Positions 27,187 through 35,683 of a stretch of DNA of 64,000 nucleotides are shown one piece after another. The first letter of the stretch is position 1, and the number at the start of each line of letters is the position of its first letter. Source of the stretch: a bacterium HR28 (GTDB taxonomy: Bacteria > Chloroflexota > Chloroflexia > Thermomicrobiales > Thermomicrobiaceae); the NCBI GenBank assembly GCA_002898255.1, contig BEIE01000001.1, forward strand, positions 992,001-1,056,000, written 5' to 3'. The notes under the pieces are model-generated. The model searched no databases. It saw only the letters and a program-made list of their open reading frames with translations, and had not been told where the DNA came from. Made by a program: the position numbers and the translations under genes.

Positions 27187-27215
27187 TTGACAACCGGTCA
27201 CCCCGATACTATGAT
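27187..27215 (+). promoter_or_regulatory. sigma-70 promoter of yceI
   Basis: TTGACA at 27187-27192, a 17-bp spacer and TATGAT at 27210-27215: a near-consensus housekeeping promoter, the best one seen in the window. Transcription would begin near 27223, within or just before the inverted repeat that follows, and run 50 nt to the GTG of yceI. Confidence 0.85.
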
Positions 27216-27223
27216 ACTCGTAG

Positions 27224-27244
27224 TTGCTACGAAGTGCGTAGCAA
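27224..27244 (+). promoter_or_regulatory. probable HxlR operator over the yceI transcription start
   Basis: TTGCTACG (27224-27231) and CGTAGCAA (27237-27244) form a perfect 8-bp inverted repeat with a 5-bp centre. It begins 9 bp after the -10 box, so a bound dimer would block initiation. The divergent HxlR gene is the natural candidate for the binding protein; this is inference from position and symmetry. Confidence 0.7.
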
Positions 27245-27272
27245 GTGGCGTGTCAACGGAAGGAGGACGGGA

Positions 27273-27836
27273 GTGACAACCGTTGCACCGGAGCTAACGG
27301 GTCTCGCACGCTGGGAGATCGATCCCACGCACAGCCAGATCACCTTTGCCGTTCGGCACCTTATGGTGACGACGGTTCGCGGTCAGTTCAAGAACTTCTC
27401 CGGTTGGGTCGAGTTTGACCCGGCACATCCGGAGAACGGGAAGGTGGAAGTGACCATCGATGCTGCGAGCATCGATACACGTGAAGAGCGGCGTGATGCA
27501 CATCTGCGGTCGGCTGACTTTCTGGATGTCGAGCACTATCCAACGATCACCTTCGTGAGCAAGCGGATCGAACCACTCGGTGGGAATCGTTTTCGTGTGA
27601 TCGGTGATCTCACGATCCGTGGTGTCACAAAGGAAGTTGCGCTCGACGCGGAGTTCCACGGCGTTGCCAAGGATCCATGGGGTGGCGTACGAGCGGGTTT
27701 CGAGGCGCGCACGAAGATCAACCGACACGACTTTGGCGCGAGTTGGAACGTAGCGCTCGAGGCTGGTGGTTGGCTGGTCGGTGACATGGTGGATGTCTTC
27801 ATCGAGGTGGAGCTCGTCCGCAAGGAGGCAGCCTGA
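27273..27836 (+). CDS. YceI-family protein
   Basis: 187 residues. 'WEIDPTHSQITFAVRHLMVTTVRGQF' and 'DAASIDTREERRDAHLRSADFLDVEHYPTITF' are the two YceI signatures; 'DLTIRGVTKEV' and 'INRHDFG' complete the lipocalin-like barrel that binds isoprenoid chains in known structures. There is no signal peptide, so it is likely cytoplasmic, as in a branch of the family linked to HxlR regulators. The GTG at 27273 with AGGAGG 6 nt upstream is a clear start, so an upstream open frame is not used. Controlled by a near-consensus promoter with operator; a strong terminator follows. Confidence 0.92.
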   Translation: MTTVAPELTGLARWEIDPTHSQITFAVRHLMVTTVRGQFKNFSGWVEFDPAHPENGKVEVTIDAASIDTREERRDAHLRSADFLDVEHYPTITFVSKRIEPLGGNRFRVIGDLTIRGVTKEVALDAEFHGVAKDPWGGVRAGFEARTKINRHDFGASWNVALEAGGWLVGDMVDVFIEVELVRKEAA

Positions 27837-27843
27837 GGCTTTA

Positions 27844-27881
27844 GAACGGGGCAAGAAGAACCTTGCCCCGTTCCATTTTCC
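27844..27881 (+). terminator. rho-independent terminator of yceI
   Basis: GAACGGGGCAAG (27844-27855) and CTTGCCCCGTTC (27862-27873) make a perfect 12-bp stem with a 6-nt loop, followed by CATTTTCC. It starts 7 bp after the yceI stop. Confidence 0.85.
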
Positions 27882-28724
27882 AAAGAGCGCGAGGCGGGGC
27901 GGGAAGCTGCTGTGTGAGTGAATGGTGCTCCCGCCTCGACTCATGGTGAACGGAATTGATGAGTTCGTGCATCGTTGCGTAATGGCTCGCTCCGCAGCTC
28001 GGAGAGCGTCCTTGCGGGGCAGCAGATGGTCATCGTAAGTGAGGTTGCTTTTCGACAGTGCGAGTGTCATGACCGGATGTTCGCCAGGAGTCGAGAACGT
28101 GTCCTGGCGTATCCCGCGTGCCGGTCACCTCTCGGATGGGCAACGCTCGGGCGGAGAGCGGATCTGGTCGCTGGGCTCGGGAAGTGCGGTCGCTAATGGA
28201 TCACGACCGGTTGGTTAGCTCTCGCGGCTATGACGGGTGTCGCTGGTGCCCTGGTCACTGGGGTGCAATGGAGAAGTGAATGGGTGGCTCGTGTCTGATA
28301 CGCTGCAGGATGGACGCTCTAATACCCTGGCTCGGGACAATCGCCGGAAGTGTCGGCAGGGGTCTCGTCCTGAGGAACTTGCAAACTTGCCACAAGAGGC
28401 GCGACGTGAGTGCATCGTCAGAACTGCGGCAAGAGAGCTCGACCGGATACTCTTGGCTGGTCTACAGAGCGAACTAATCGCTCCCTGGTTGCTGGGTTCA
28501 TCAAGTGTGACGACAGCTCGCGTCGTTACCGGCACGCTCGCGCGGTGCTATCGATTGCGGTCGCTCTCTGCCATGAGTGTATGGCTGGCGGCAAATGTTC
28601 CTGACCGAGAGCGGACGCGGGTACAGGCCGGTGAACGTGCTCAGAAAGCGGCCCAATTTGCCGGCAATTGAACAGGAGCAGGGTCGGGTTGTCTGAGTTC
28701 GAACCGCCGAGAACGGAGAACCGA
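27882..28724. other. 843-bp stretch without a convincing gene
   Basis: Between the yceI terminator and the next start. Open frames of 60-144 codons exist in all plus frames, but none shows a ribosome binding site with a family resemblance or a protein-like composition. It could hold a decayed gene or a long leader for the downstream oxidoreductase. I see no tRNA or repeat. Confidence 0.35.
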
Positions 28725-29639
28725 ATGAGCACAGAACGCACGATACGGTTCGGGCTGAATATCGATCCGGTGGTCGATCGTCCGGAGGAGACAGCTGCCC
28801 TCGCGACACTGGCAGACGAAGCTGGCCTCGCACTGATCGCGATGCAGGATCATGCCTACAACCCACGTTTCGCTGAGACCTGGACAATGCTGACGGCTGT
28901 TGCGCTGCGGACGCAGCGTGTCCACGTGCTCACGAACGTGGCCACACTCGCCCTGCGTCATCCGGTCATGCTGGCCAAGGCTGCGGCGACGCTCGATCGA
29001 CTGAGTGGTGGGCGTGTAGAGCTCGGCCTTGGTGCGGGTGCCTTCTGGGACGGGATCGCGGCAATGGGTGGGCCGCGCTGGTCGCCGCATGAAGCGCTGA
29101 CTGCACTCGAGGATGCATTGCGACTCTGCCGTCTCCTCTGGGACTCTGCGGGTACCGGACGGCCAGTAACCTACGAGGGACGCATCTTTCGAGTCAGTGG
29201 ACTCACGTTCGGTCCAGCTCCAGCGCATCCGATTCCGCTCTGGGTTGGTGCCATCCGACCGCATGCGCTCCGCCTCACCGGAGCACTCGCGGATGGTCTG
29301 ACGATCTCCACGCCGTATGTCCTGCCCGAACGGTTGGTCGAGGTGAATCGTCTGGTTGACGAAGGTGCAGTGAGGGCTGGCCGAGATCCGCGATTAGTCC
29401 GCCGGCTCTATAACCTGCTCGGGGTCCTCGACGTACCGGGAAGTCGCTCGCTACGGGTGAATCGCCCCGGCTTCCTCAGTGGCTCGGTGGATGACTGGGC
29501 CGACGCGATTGCCCGATTCGCGGAAAGTGGGATGGACACCTTTATCTTCTGGCCGGTCGCTGGGGACTATGTCACGCAGGCGCGTCGCTTCATCGAAGAG
29601 GTGATTCCGCGCGTGCAGGCGCTGCTTGGCCAGCGTTGA
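28725..29639 (+). CDS. LLM-class (F420-type) flavin-dependent oxidoreductase
   Basis: 304 residues of the luciferase-like monooxygenase superfamily: 'LADEAGLALIAMQDHAYNPRFAETWTMLTAVA', 'VHVLTNVATLALRHPVMLAKAAATLDRLSGGRVELGLGAG' and 'PIPLWVGAIRPHALRLTGALADG' are typical of F420-dependent members. It probably transfers hydride between F420H2 (or FMNH2) and an unknown substrate. GGAG stands about 8 nt before the ATG at 28725. It ends two bases from the stop of the convergent PIG-L gene. Confidence 0.85.
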   Translation: MSTERTIRFGLNIDPVVDRPEETAALATLADEAGLALIAMQDHAYNPRFAETWTMLTAVALRTQRVHVLTNVATLALRHPVMLAKAAATLDRLSGGRVELGLGAGAFWDGIAAMGGPRWSPHEALTALEDALRLCRLLWDSAGTGRPVTYEGRIFRVSGLTFGPAPAHPIPLWVGAIRPHALRLTGALADGLTISTPYVLPERLVEVNRLVDEGAVRAGRDPRLVRRLYNLLGVLDVPGSRSLRVNRPGFLSGSVDDWADAIARFAESGMDTFIFWPVAGDYVTQARRFIEEVIPRVQALLGQR

Positions 29640-29641
29640 AC

Positions 29642-30361
29642 TCACTCGAGGTCGACCCAAAGAAATGCCTCGGCGAGTTCCAAGCCGACGGGAGCCCCAG
29701 CCTCACGTGCTCGCGTGCGGACGCGCGTTTCCATTCCCCCTGGGAAAGCGCCCAACTGGCTCGTGTGGCAGCGGAGTGCTGCCAGTTTGCGCTCAAAGAC
29801 CGGCGCGATGTCAACGAACGTATCGGGGCGGTCGGAGCCAAAGAGCAAGGCGATCCGCACCACGTGCGGTTGCAGACCCGCCGCACGTTGTTCGGGGAAG
29901 AACGTTGCCAATCGACTGGCGGGAAACGCTGCAGCGAGTGCTGCCGCGCCGACCGCCCGATGATCAGGATGTTGGCGGTAAAGGCGTGTCAGGGGATCAT
30001 GCGTCACCACGATATCGGGCCGGAAACGGCGGATTTCCGCGGTGAGCTGTGCGCGGAGCGCAAGCGAGTCGAAGACCTCCCCGTCCGGAAGGCGCAAGAA
30101 GGTCACGCCTTGGACGCCGAGCTCGCGAGCTGCCGCGAGTTGCTCGGCCTCGCGGACTTCGGCGAAGGACTCGTGGGTGCCCCAGTCTTCAGGCATACCC
30201 TTGTCGCCAGAGGTCACAACGACATAATGCACGCTCGTGCCTGCCGCGACCCAGCGAGCAACTGTCCCAGCGCAGAAGAATTCCGGATCGTCCGGATGGG
30301 CACCAATGATGAGGACGCGTTCCGCAGTTGGTGGCTCACCGACATGACGTGGCGTGGTCAT
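29642..30361 (-). CDS. PIG-L/LmbE-family deacetylase
   Basis: 239 residues. 'VLIIGAHPDDPEFFCAGTVARW' near the N-terminus carries the A-H-P-D-D zinc motif, with 'VVVTSGDKGMPE', 'RLPDGEVFDSLALRAQLTAEIRRFRPDIVVTHDP' and the later His of 'HPDHRAVG'. The family removes acetyl groups from N-acetylglucosaminyl compounds such as mycothiol or bacillithiol precursors and glycolipids; the substrate here is not known. It lies 21 bp after the lactamase-like gene on the same strand. Confidence 0.88.
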   Translation of the reverse strand: MTTPRHVGEPPTAERVLIIGAHPDDPEFFCAGTVARWVAAGTSVHYVVVTSGDKGMPEDWGTHESFAEVREAEQLAAARELGVQGVTFLRLPDGEVFDSLALRAQLTAEIRRFRPDIVVTHDPLTRLYRQHPDHRAVGAAALAAAFPASRLATFFPEQRAAGLQPHVVRIALLFGSDRPDTFVDIAPVFERKLAALRCHTSQLGAFPGGMETRVRTRAREAGAPVGLELAEAFLWVDLE

Positions 30362-30382
30362 TGATTACTCTTGCTCCTCTCA

Positions 30383-31192
30383 TCAACTGTCGGATGGCTT
30401 ACGGTTCGTCTCCATCCACCACTCGTCATAGACTGCACGAGCCAGATCGGCGAGTGCGCGGCGAGTGAGCTCTGCATCGTGGACATCGCGGGCGAGAAGC
30501 ACGAGTGTGGCTCGGCCGTGCGGGGCCCAAAGTAGCGCGGCATCATGGAGAAAACCTGGTAAACTACCGGTCTTGTTCCCCACGCGGACATCAGCCGGGA
30601 GTCGCGCGGGGATGATGTCGCGAAACTGCTGCGCAGTCAGAATCGTCCGTAGATCCTCAAGCCATGGCCCTTCCGGGACGATCTTACCCTTTTCCAGGGA
30701 TGCCAGGAGCTGAGCGAGATCGCGGGCACTCGTCACGTTTTCTTCCTCGCCAGGGAGCGCAGCACGTCCGGCGAAGCGACGGCGGAGGGCGGTCTGGGCA
30801 AGACCGAGTTCGGTCGCCAGCGCTGCGAAGGCTGACCAACCCAGACGCTCGATGAGCAGGTTTGACGCTGTATTGTCGCTGACAATCACCATCAAGACAG
30901 CTAGGTCGCGCAACGTCAGGGTTGGCCGGTGTCGCAGCCAACGGAGGACGCCACTGCCGGGAACTACCGCGTCTGGCGTGAGCGCTATTGACTCGTTAGG
31001 GTCAAGGTCACCACGGGCGAACGCGCGGTAGAGGGTCACGAGCACAAGCAGCTTGATGGTGCTCGCAGCAGTGACAGGGTGATCAGCGTCGTGTGCGATC
31101 TTCCACTGACGATCGAGATCGCAAAAGGAGAGGCTGACACGAGCCGGAACCTGCTCCAGAGCCAACCGTATTGCTCGGGGAAGGGACAGCAT
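30383..31192 (-). CDS. class-A-beta-lactamase-like serine hydrolase without signal peptide
   Basis: 269 residues. It has S44-T-I-K47, 'SDN' in 'VMVIVSDNTASNLLIERLG' and 'KTG' in 'VGNKTGSLPGF', the three active-site elements of class A beta-lactamases. The omega-loop ExxLN motif that carries the deacylating Glu166 is not recognisable: that region reads 'RAALPGEEENVTSARDL'. No export signal is seen with the ATG at 31192; upstream in-frame codons overlap the divergent gene leader and look non-coding. It may be a penicillin-interacting or esterase-like hydrolase rather than a lactamase. Its start lies 80 bp from the divergent DUF711 start. Confidence 0.8.
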   Translation of the reverse strand: MLSLPRAIRLALEQVPARVSLSFCDLDRQWKIAHDADHPVTAASTIKLLVLVTLYRAFARGDLDPNESIALTPDAVVPGSGVLRWLRHRPTLTLRDLAVLMVIVSDNTASNLLIERLGWSAFAALATELGLAQTALRRRFAGRAALPGEEENVTSARDLAQLLASLEKGKIVPEGPWLEDLRTILTAQQFRDIIPARLPADVRVGNKTGSLPGFLHDAALLWAPHGRATLVLLARDVHDAELTRRALADLARAVYDEWWMETNRKPSDS

Positions 31193-31271
31193 GGCCGTCC
31201 GCACCTTCCGCTTCAGTGGCAGTATAGCGATGTCGACACGGTGGGTGCGGCCAGGTTGGGAGGGAGCGACA

Positions 31272-32480
31272 ATGCGTGTGCGAGCGGTGACTATTGGGTG
31301 GAAGGCGATCTGGCGCACCGGGACGATCACGAATGGGGAGGAGATCGCGGGGCTTGCCGCACGGGTGCGCGAGTATTTGGTGGGAAAGGTGCTCGAGCTT
31401 CAGACCGTGCGGTTAGCGACCCAGCCTTTCCCGACCATTGTGTCACCGACTGAGGTACCGGAGTTCGCACGGCAGCTGTGTGAACTGGCCAGTACGCTTG
31501 GCTTCGACTATGTCTCCATGGGACCAGCTCGACCGCACGAACGTGCGTGGATACCAGGGATGCTCGAGGCACTGGTTCGAGAAGAGCGGCTCTTCGCCGC
31601 ACTCGCGGTCACGGACGAGGTGGGAGCGATATCGTTGCCGGCTGTTGGTGAGTGTGGACAGGTTATAGCGACCCTCGCCCAGCAGACTCCAGAGGGCTTC
31701 GGGAACTTGCGCTTTGCAGCGCTTGCCCTTTGTCCACCAGGTATCCCGTTCTTCCCAGCAGCATATCACGATGGGGGATCACCCGCGTTGGCGATCGCTT
31801 GGGAAGTGGCGGATGAGGCAGTCGAGGTCTTAAGCAAGGCGCCGAATCTCGTGGACGCCGAACGGCGATTAGAGGAGCGCTTGACGGAAGTGGCTACGCG
31901 CGTGGTACGCGCGGCTCAGGAACTCGCTGAGGCATTGGGTGTGCGCTTCCTCGGACTTGACTGTTCCCTGGCTCCCTATCCGGAGGAACGGCGAAGTGTC
32001 GCCGCAGCATTCGAGCGGCTGGGGTTGGTCCCGTTTGGGGGACCAGGCATGCTCGCGGTGGCGGCGATGATCACGCGTGTCCTGCAGCGACTCCCGGTGC
32101 CGCGTACTGGCTTCTGCGGTCTCATGGTACCGGTGTTAGAGGACGCTGTCCTAGGTACGCGAGCGCGGGAAGGCCGTTTGCATCTTCACAGCCTCCTCTT
32201 GGTTTCTGCGGTCTGTGGTGTCGGGTTAGACGTTGTTCCTTTGCCCGGCGACGTTACGGCGGCGCAGCTGAGTGGTATCGTGCTCGATATGGCCACACTC
32301 GCGACACGTCTCGGCAAGCCGCTGACAGCGCGCCTGATGCCCATTCCGGGTCATCGTGCCGGAGAGGGTGTACGTTTTGATTTTCCTTTCTTTGCTCCAG
32401 CCGGAGTCTTGGCAGTAGAAGGCTCGGTGCCGACGCAGTGGTTCGGAAACGATTCTGGACAGAATACTGAGGCAGGTTGA
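31272..32480 (+). CDS. DUF711 family protein
   Basis: 402 residues. 'RVRAVTIGWKAI' at the start, 'NLRFAALALCPPGIPFFPAAYHDGGSPALAIAWEVAD' in the middle and 'FLGLDCSLAPYPEERRSVAAAFERLG' match DUF711, a family related to UPF0210 and the pyruvate formate-lyase-like fold. No biochemical role is established to my knowledge. The ATG at 31272 follows GGGAGGGAG; upstream codons to 31191 lie in the divergent promoter region. Confidence 0.8.
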   Translation: MRVRAVTIGWKAIWRTGTITNGEEIAGLAARVREYLVGKVLELQTVRLATQPFPTIVSPTEVPEFARQLCELASTLGFDYVSMGPARPHERAWIPGMLEALVREERLFAALAVTDEVGAISLPAVGECGQVIATLAQQTPEGFGNLRFAALALCPPGIPFFPAAYHDGGSPALAIAWEVADEAVEVLSKAPNLVDAERRLEERLTEVATRVVRAAQELAEALGVRFLGLDCSLAPYPEERRSVAAAFERLGLVPFGGPGMLAVAAMITRVLQRLPVPRTGFCGLMVPVLEDAVLGTRAREGRLHLHSLLLVSAVCGVGLDVVPLPGDVTAAQLSGIVLDMATLATRLGKPLTARLMPIPGHRAGEGVRFDFPFFAPAGVLAVEGSVPTQWFGNDSGQNTEAG

Positions 32481-32508
32481 GACGGCAGAGGTACGATGTG
32501 AGTGGGGC

Positions 32509-32537
32509 TTGCACGAGCTCTTGTGAGAGAGTAGAAT
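32509..32537 (+). promoter_or_regulatory. promoter of the small wHTH-like gene
   Basis: TTGCAC (32509-32514), 17 bp, TAGAAT (32532-32537). The start codon at 32582 lies about 38 nt after the expected +1, with GGAGG at 32571-32575. Confidence 0.65.
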
Positions 32538-32581
32538 GCTGATGTTGACAGTGTAAGTTGGTGTTTTGACGGAGGATGACG

Positions 32582-33049
32582 ATGGCTCGGATCGTGATCA
32601 CTATCGAGGGTGATTCTCAGGAAATCGGTGCGATTCAAGAAGTTCTCCAGCGTCTCGCTGGCTTGGCGGCAGGAGAACTCGAAGTGAGTGAGATGCCCCG
32701 GGTTCCTGGTGAGCGAGAAGCTTGGACGTTCGAAGAGTTCCGGCAGTTCTGGAGTCGGCTGCAGGACGGGGCCCGACAGATCTTGGCTGAGATTGCGAAA
32801 CGTCCCGAAGGGTATCCGATGGTCGAACTCGAGCGAGCGCTCGGGGTGCCGGCTCGGGTTATTGGGGGGCGCTTGAGTTCGGTCGGGCATGCGATGCGGC
32901 GCTTCCCACACAAGGAGGAGCCGGTCGAGTTCCGTACTGGCGGCGACGAGGCGCCAGGCCGGCGGATCTACTTTATGAAGCCAGAAATTGCACGGATGAT
33001 CCGGCGCTTGGCCAGTGAAGGAGCTGCTGAGGAAGCAGCCGACTCATGA
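32582..33049 (+). CDS. hypothetical protein with a possible winged-helix domain
   Basis: 155 residues, family not recognised. The first 30 residues ('ARIVITIEGDSQEIGAIQEVLQRLAG') suggest a beta-alpha unit. Residues about 50-140 read 'TFEEFRQFWSRLQDGARQILAEIAKRPEGYPMVELERALGVPARVIGGRLSSVGHAMRRFP', which has the spacing of a small winged-helix domain with a recognition helix at 'ARVIGGRLSSVGHAM'. It may be a DNA-binding protein. The ATG at 32582 rather than 32576 is chosen because the SD spacing is then 6 nt. It has its own promoter. Confidence 0.65.
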   Translation: MARIVITIEGDSQEIGAIQEVLQRLAGLAAGELEVSEMPRVPGEREAWTFEEFRQFWSRLQDGARQILAEIAKRPEGYPMVELERALGVPARVIGGRLSSVGHAMRRFPHKEEPVEFRTGGDEAPGRRIYFMKPEIARMIRRLASEGAAEEAADS

Positions 33050-33204
33050 GCGGGCGCTGTGCAAAGAGCGAGCTCGCCCGGTGCTTCCCCACGTGGACGG
33101 CTGCAACGTAGTGCCGTCGGCGACGTTCGCTGCCTCATCGGGGCTGACCAAGGTTCCTGCTCGCGCCTGAGTCTGGTGGTGCAGCGTCTGCCCGTTAGCG
33201 CATT

Positions 33205-33233
33205 TTGACGCGTGGCGACGGTGCGTGTTATCG
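33205..33233 (+). promoter_or_regulatory. possible metE promoter
   Basis: TTGACG (33205-33210), 17 bp, TTATCG (33228-33233). The expected leader is about 65 nt. The -10 box is weak and the spacer overlaps a GCGACG/CGTCGC hairpin. No SAM or B12 riboswitch consensus is visible. Confidence 0.45.
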
Positions 33234-33304
33234 TCGCCCACAAGGGGCGAGTGTCGCCTCGGTTTCTCTGAACATGCGTGGGCTCCAAAGGGGGGAAGCG
33301 TCCC

Positions 33305-35596
33305 ATGGCCAAGAGTTCTCTCCTCGGCTACCCTCGGATCGGGAAGCAGCGCGAACTCAAGCGCGCGTTGGAACGGTACTGGGCCGGCGAGAGCGACGAG
33401 GCGAACCTGCTTGCGACTGGGCGCGCAGTACGCGAAGCTGCATGGCGCGTGCAACGCGATGCGGGGATCGATCTCATCCCGTGTAACGATTTCAGCTTCT
33501 ACGACCACGTGTTGGACACGATCTGCCTGGTTGGTCTCGTACCGGAGCGCTTTGGCCCACCGGAACCAGAGGTGAGTTTCCGAACGTACTTTGCGATGGC
33601 GCGCGGCGCGCCCGGCATTCCCGCGCTGGAACTGACCAAATGGTTTGACACAAACTATCACTATTTAGTACCGGAATTCGATGCTCCCGGGCCGCGCTTG
33701 GCCAGCGCTAAGCCGTTTGAGGAGTTTGCTGAGGCGACGGCGTTCCTCGGCCGCCCGGCCAAGCCGGTTCTACTCGGGCCGCTCTCCCTCCTGCTCCTTG
33801 GTAAGCGGCACACACGTCCTCTGGTTGAGCATCTCGATCAGCTCATACCGATCTACATTGAGGTTTTGGAGCGCTTGGCTCGTGCTGGCGCGGAATGGGT
33901 CCAGATCGACGAGCCGGTGCTGGTCCAGGATCGGACCGAGGAGGAACTCCAGCTTCTTCGCCGGGCCTACCAGTCTCTCGGTCATGCGAGCACGCGCCCG
34001 CGGATCATGTTACAGACCTACTATGGGAGCCTGGACGACGCCAGTTGGGACGTCGTCACTGGCCTGCCGATCGAGGGGATCGGCCTCGACTTCGTCCGCG
34101 ATGATGGGAATCGTGCCTTGTTGAACCGGCACGGCTTCCCACAAGGGAAGGTGCTCGGCGCCGGGGTGGTCAATGGGCGGAACGTCTGGCGGACGAATCT
34201 GGTCGAGGCGCTAGAGAAGCTGGAAGAGATCGCCGAGCACGTCACGCCGGATCGAATTTGGGTGCAACCATCCTGCACGCTCCTGCATTTGCCGCACGAT
34301 GTCCGGCTGGAGACCTCGCTTCCCGAACCAGTACGCGCACTCTTGGCGTTCGCGGAGCAGCGCCTCGAGGAACTCGTCATTCTTACCCGCGCCATGAACG
34401 AGGGACGACAGGCGATCCTCGAGGAACTGGAACGGAACGCGGAGGCCTTCCGCGTTGCACTGGACGGGGCGCGTCTGTACCGCCGCGATGTGCGCGAGCG
34501 TCTTGCCGCGTTGACCGAAGACGACTTCCGGCGCTCGTCTCCCTATGAGGTGCGTGAGCCTCTCCAGCGGGCACGCTTCCAGCTCCCGCTCTTTCCGACG
34601 ACAACTATCGGGAGTTATCCGCAGACCCCCGACATACGGCAGGTGCGGGCTCGCTGGCGGGCCGGTAAGCTGAGCGACGAGGAGTACTGGACGTTCATTC
34701 GCGAGCGGATCGCCGACGTGATCCGGCGGCAAGAAGAGATTGGTCTTGATGTCCTGGTACATGGTGAGTTCGAGCGGCCGGACATGGTCGAGTATTTTGC
34801 CGAGCAGCTCGAGGGGTTCGTCCTCACTGAGCATGGCTGGGTGCAGTCGTACGGGAGCCGTGTCGTACGACCGCCGATCATCTTCGGCGATGTCGCGCGT
34901 CCCAAACCAATGACTGTCGAGGTAAGCCGCTATGCACAGTCGCTGACACAAAAGCCGGTCAAGGGGATGTTGACCGGACCGGTTACGATCCTGAACTGGT
35001 CTTTCGTGCGAGAGGACATTCCACGTCGTGAGGTCGCTTACCAGATCGCGCTGGCGTTGCGGGATGAAGTGCGTGACCTGGAGGCGGCGGGAATCAGCAT
35101 TATCCAGATCGACGAGCCGGCTCTACGGGAGGGATTGCCGCTGCGGCGTGCCGGCTGGCCGGAGTATCTCGACTGGGCAGTGCGTGCCTTCCGGCTCGCG
35201 AGCTCCGGAGTGCGGGACGACACGCAGATCCACTCTCACATGTGCTACAGCGAGTTCAACGACATCATCGAGGCGATCGATGCTCTCGACACTGATGTGA
35301 TCTCCATCGAGAATAGTCGTAGTCACGGTGAACTCCTCCAGGCTTTCCAGGACTACCAATACCCACGGCAGATCGGACCCGGCGTCTATGACGTGCATTC
35401 AGCACGTGTCCCAAGCGTTGAGGAGATCTTGCAGCTCCTTGAGCAGGCACTACAGTATCTGCGTCCTGAGCAGCTTTGGGTGAATCCGGACTGTGGACTG
35501 AAGACGCGCCGGCCGGAGGAAGTCTGGCCGTCACTGCAGAATATGGTCGAGGCGGCTCGTCGCCTGCGCGAGCGGTATATAGTGACGGCTCATTGA
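33305..35596 (+). CDS. metE: cobalamin-independent methionine synthase
   Basis: 763 residues, full family length. The N-terminal repeat begins 'LLGYPRIGKQRELKRALERYW', and the catalytic C-terminal half contains 'PTTTIGSYPQT', 'VHGEFERPDMVEYFAEQL', 'KGMLTGPVTILNWSF' and 'QIDEPALREG'. The zinc and homocysteine site is H-M-C-Y-S near residue 645 and 'NPDCGLKTR' near the end. It transfers methyl from 5-methyltetrahydropteroyl-triglutamate to homocysteine. GGGGGG stands upstream of the ATG. A 14-bp terminator follows. Confidence 0.97.
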   Translation: MAKSSLLGYPRIGKQRELKRALERYWAGESDEANLLATGRAVREAAWRVQRDAGIDLIPCNDFSFYDHVLDTICLVGLVPERFGPPEPEVSFRTYFAMARGAPGIPALELTKWFDTNYHYLVPEFDAPGPRLASAKPFEEFAEATAFLGRPAKPVLLGPLSLLLLGKRHTRPLVEHLDQLIPIYIEVLERLARAGAEWVQIDEPVLVQDRTEEELQLLRRAYQSLGHASTRPRIMLQTYYGSLDDASWDVVTGLPIEGIGLDFVRDDGNRALLNRHGFPQGKVLGAGVVNGRNVWRTNLVEALEKLEEIAEHVTPDRIWVQPSCTLLHLPHDVRLETSLPEPVRALLAFAEQRLEELVILTRAMNEGRQAILEELERNAEAFRVALDGARLYRRDVRERLAALTEDDFRRSSPYEVREPLQRARFQLPLFPTTTIGSYPQTPDIRQVRARWRAGKLSDEEYWTFIRERIADVIRRQEEIGLDVLVHGEFERPDMVEYFAEQLEGFVLTEHGWVQSYGSRVVRPPIIFGDVARPKPMTVEVSRYAQSLTQKPVKGMLTGPVTILNWSFVREDIPRREVAYQIALALRDEVRDLEAAGISIIQIDEPALREGLPLRRAGWPEYLDWAVRAFRLASSGVRDDTQIHSHMCYSEFNDIIEAIDALDTDVISIENSRSHGELLQAFQDYQYPRQIGPGVYDVHSARVPSVEEILQLLEQALQYLRPEQLWVNPDCGLKTRRPEEVWPSLQNMVEAARRLRERYIVTAH

Positions 35597-35622
35597 GTGC
35601 GTGCCACAGCTGAACGACCCAT

Positions 35623-35663
35623 GGCTCGCAGGCCTCTGCTGCAATGGAGGCCTGCGAGCCTTT
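35623..35663 (+). terminator. terminator between metE and the convergent MFS gene
   Basis: GGCTCGCAGGCCTC (35623-35636) pairs perfectly with GAGGCCTGCGAGCC (35647-35660), 14 bp with a 10-nt loop, then TTTCG. It starts 26 bp after the metE stop and could work in both directions. Confidence 0.75.
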
Positions 35664-35683
35664 CGCGGTGCTTACTGGACATG

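Larger units (their letters stand above)
26865..27272. other. divergent control region between the HxlR gene and yceI
   Basis: 408 bp without a supported gene. It holds the yceI promoter and operator (separate entries). Near the HxlR start there is a small palindrome TATGA-GGA-TCATA (26893-26905), which may be a site for self-regulation. A minus-strand TACAAT element (26885-26890) could be the HxlR -10 box; no good -35 box stands before it. Confidence 0.5.

Noticed and set aside
28237-28671. 144-codon open frame in the gap after yceI.
   Set aside because: No ribosome binding site, no recognisable domain, and overlapping frames of similar length on the same strand; kept only as part of the gap note.
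28700-28712. TTCGAAC motif suggesting a tRNA T-loop.
   Set aside because: The flanking bases do not form the T stem and no acceptor or anticodon stem can be drawn.
33050-33304. SAM or cobalamin riboswitch upstream of metE.
   Set aside because: Neither the SAM-I core nor the B12-box is visible on the plus strand; only short hairpins and a possible promoter are seen.
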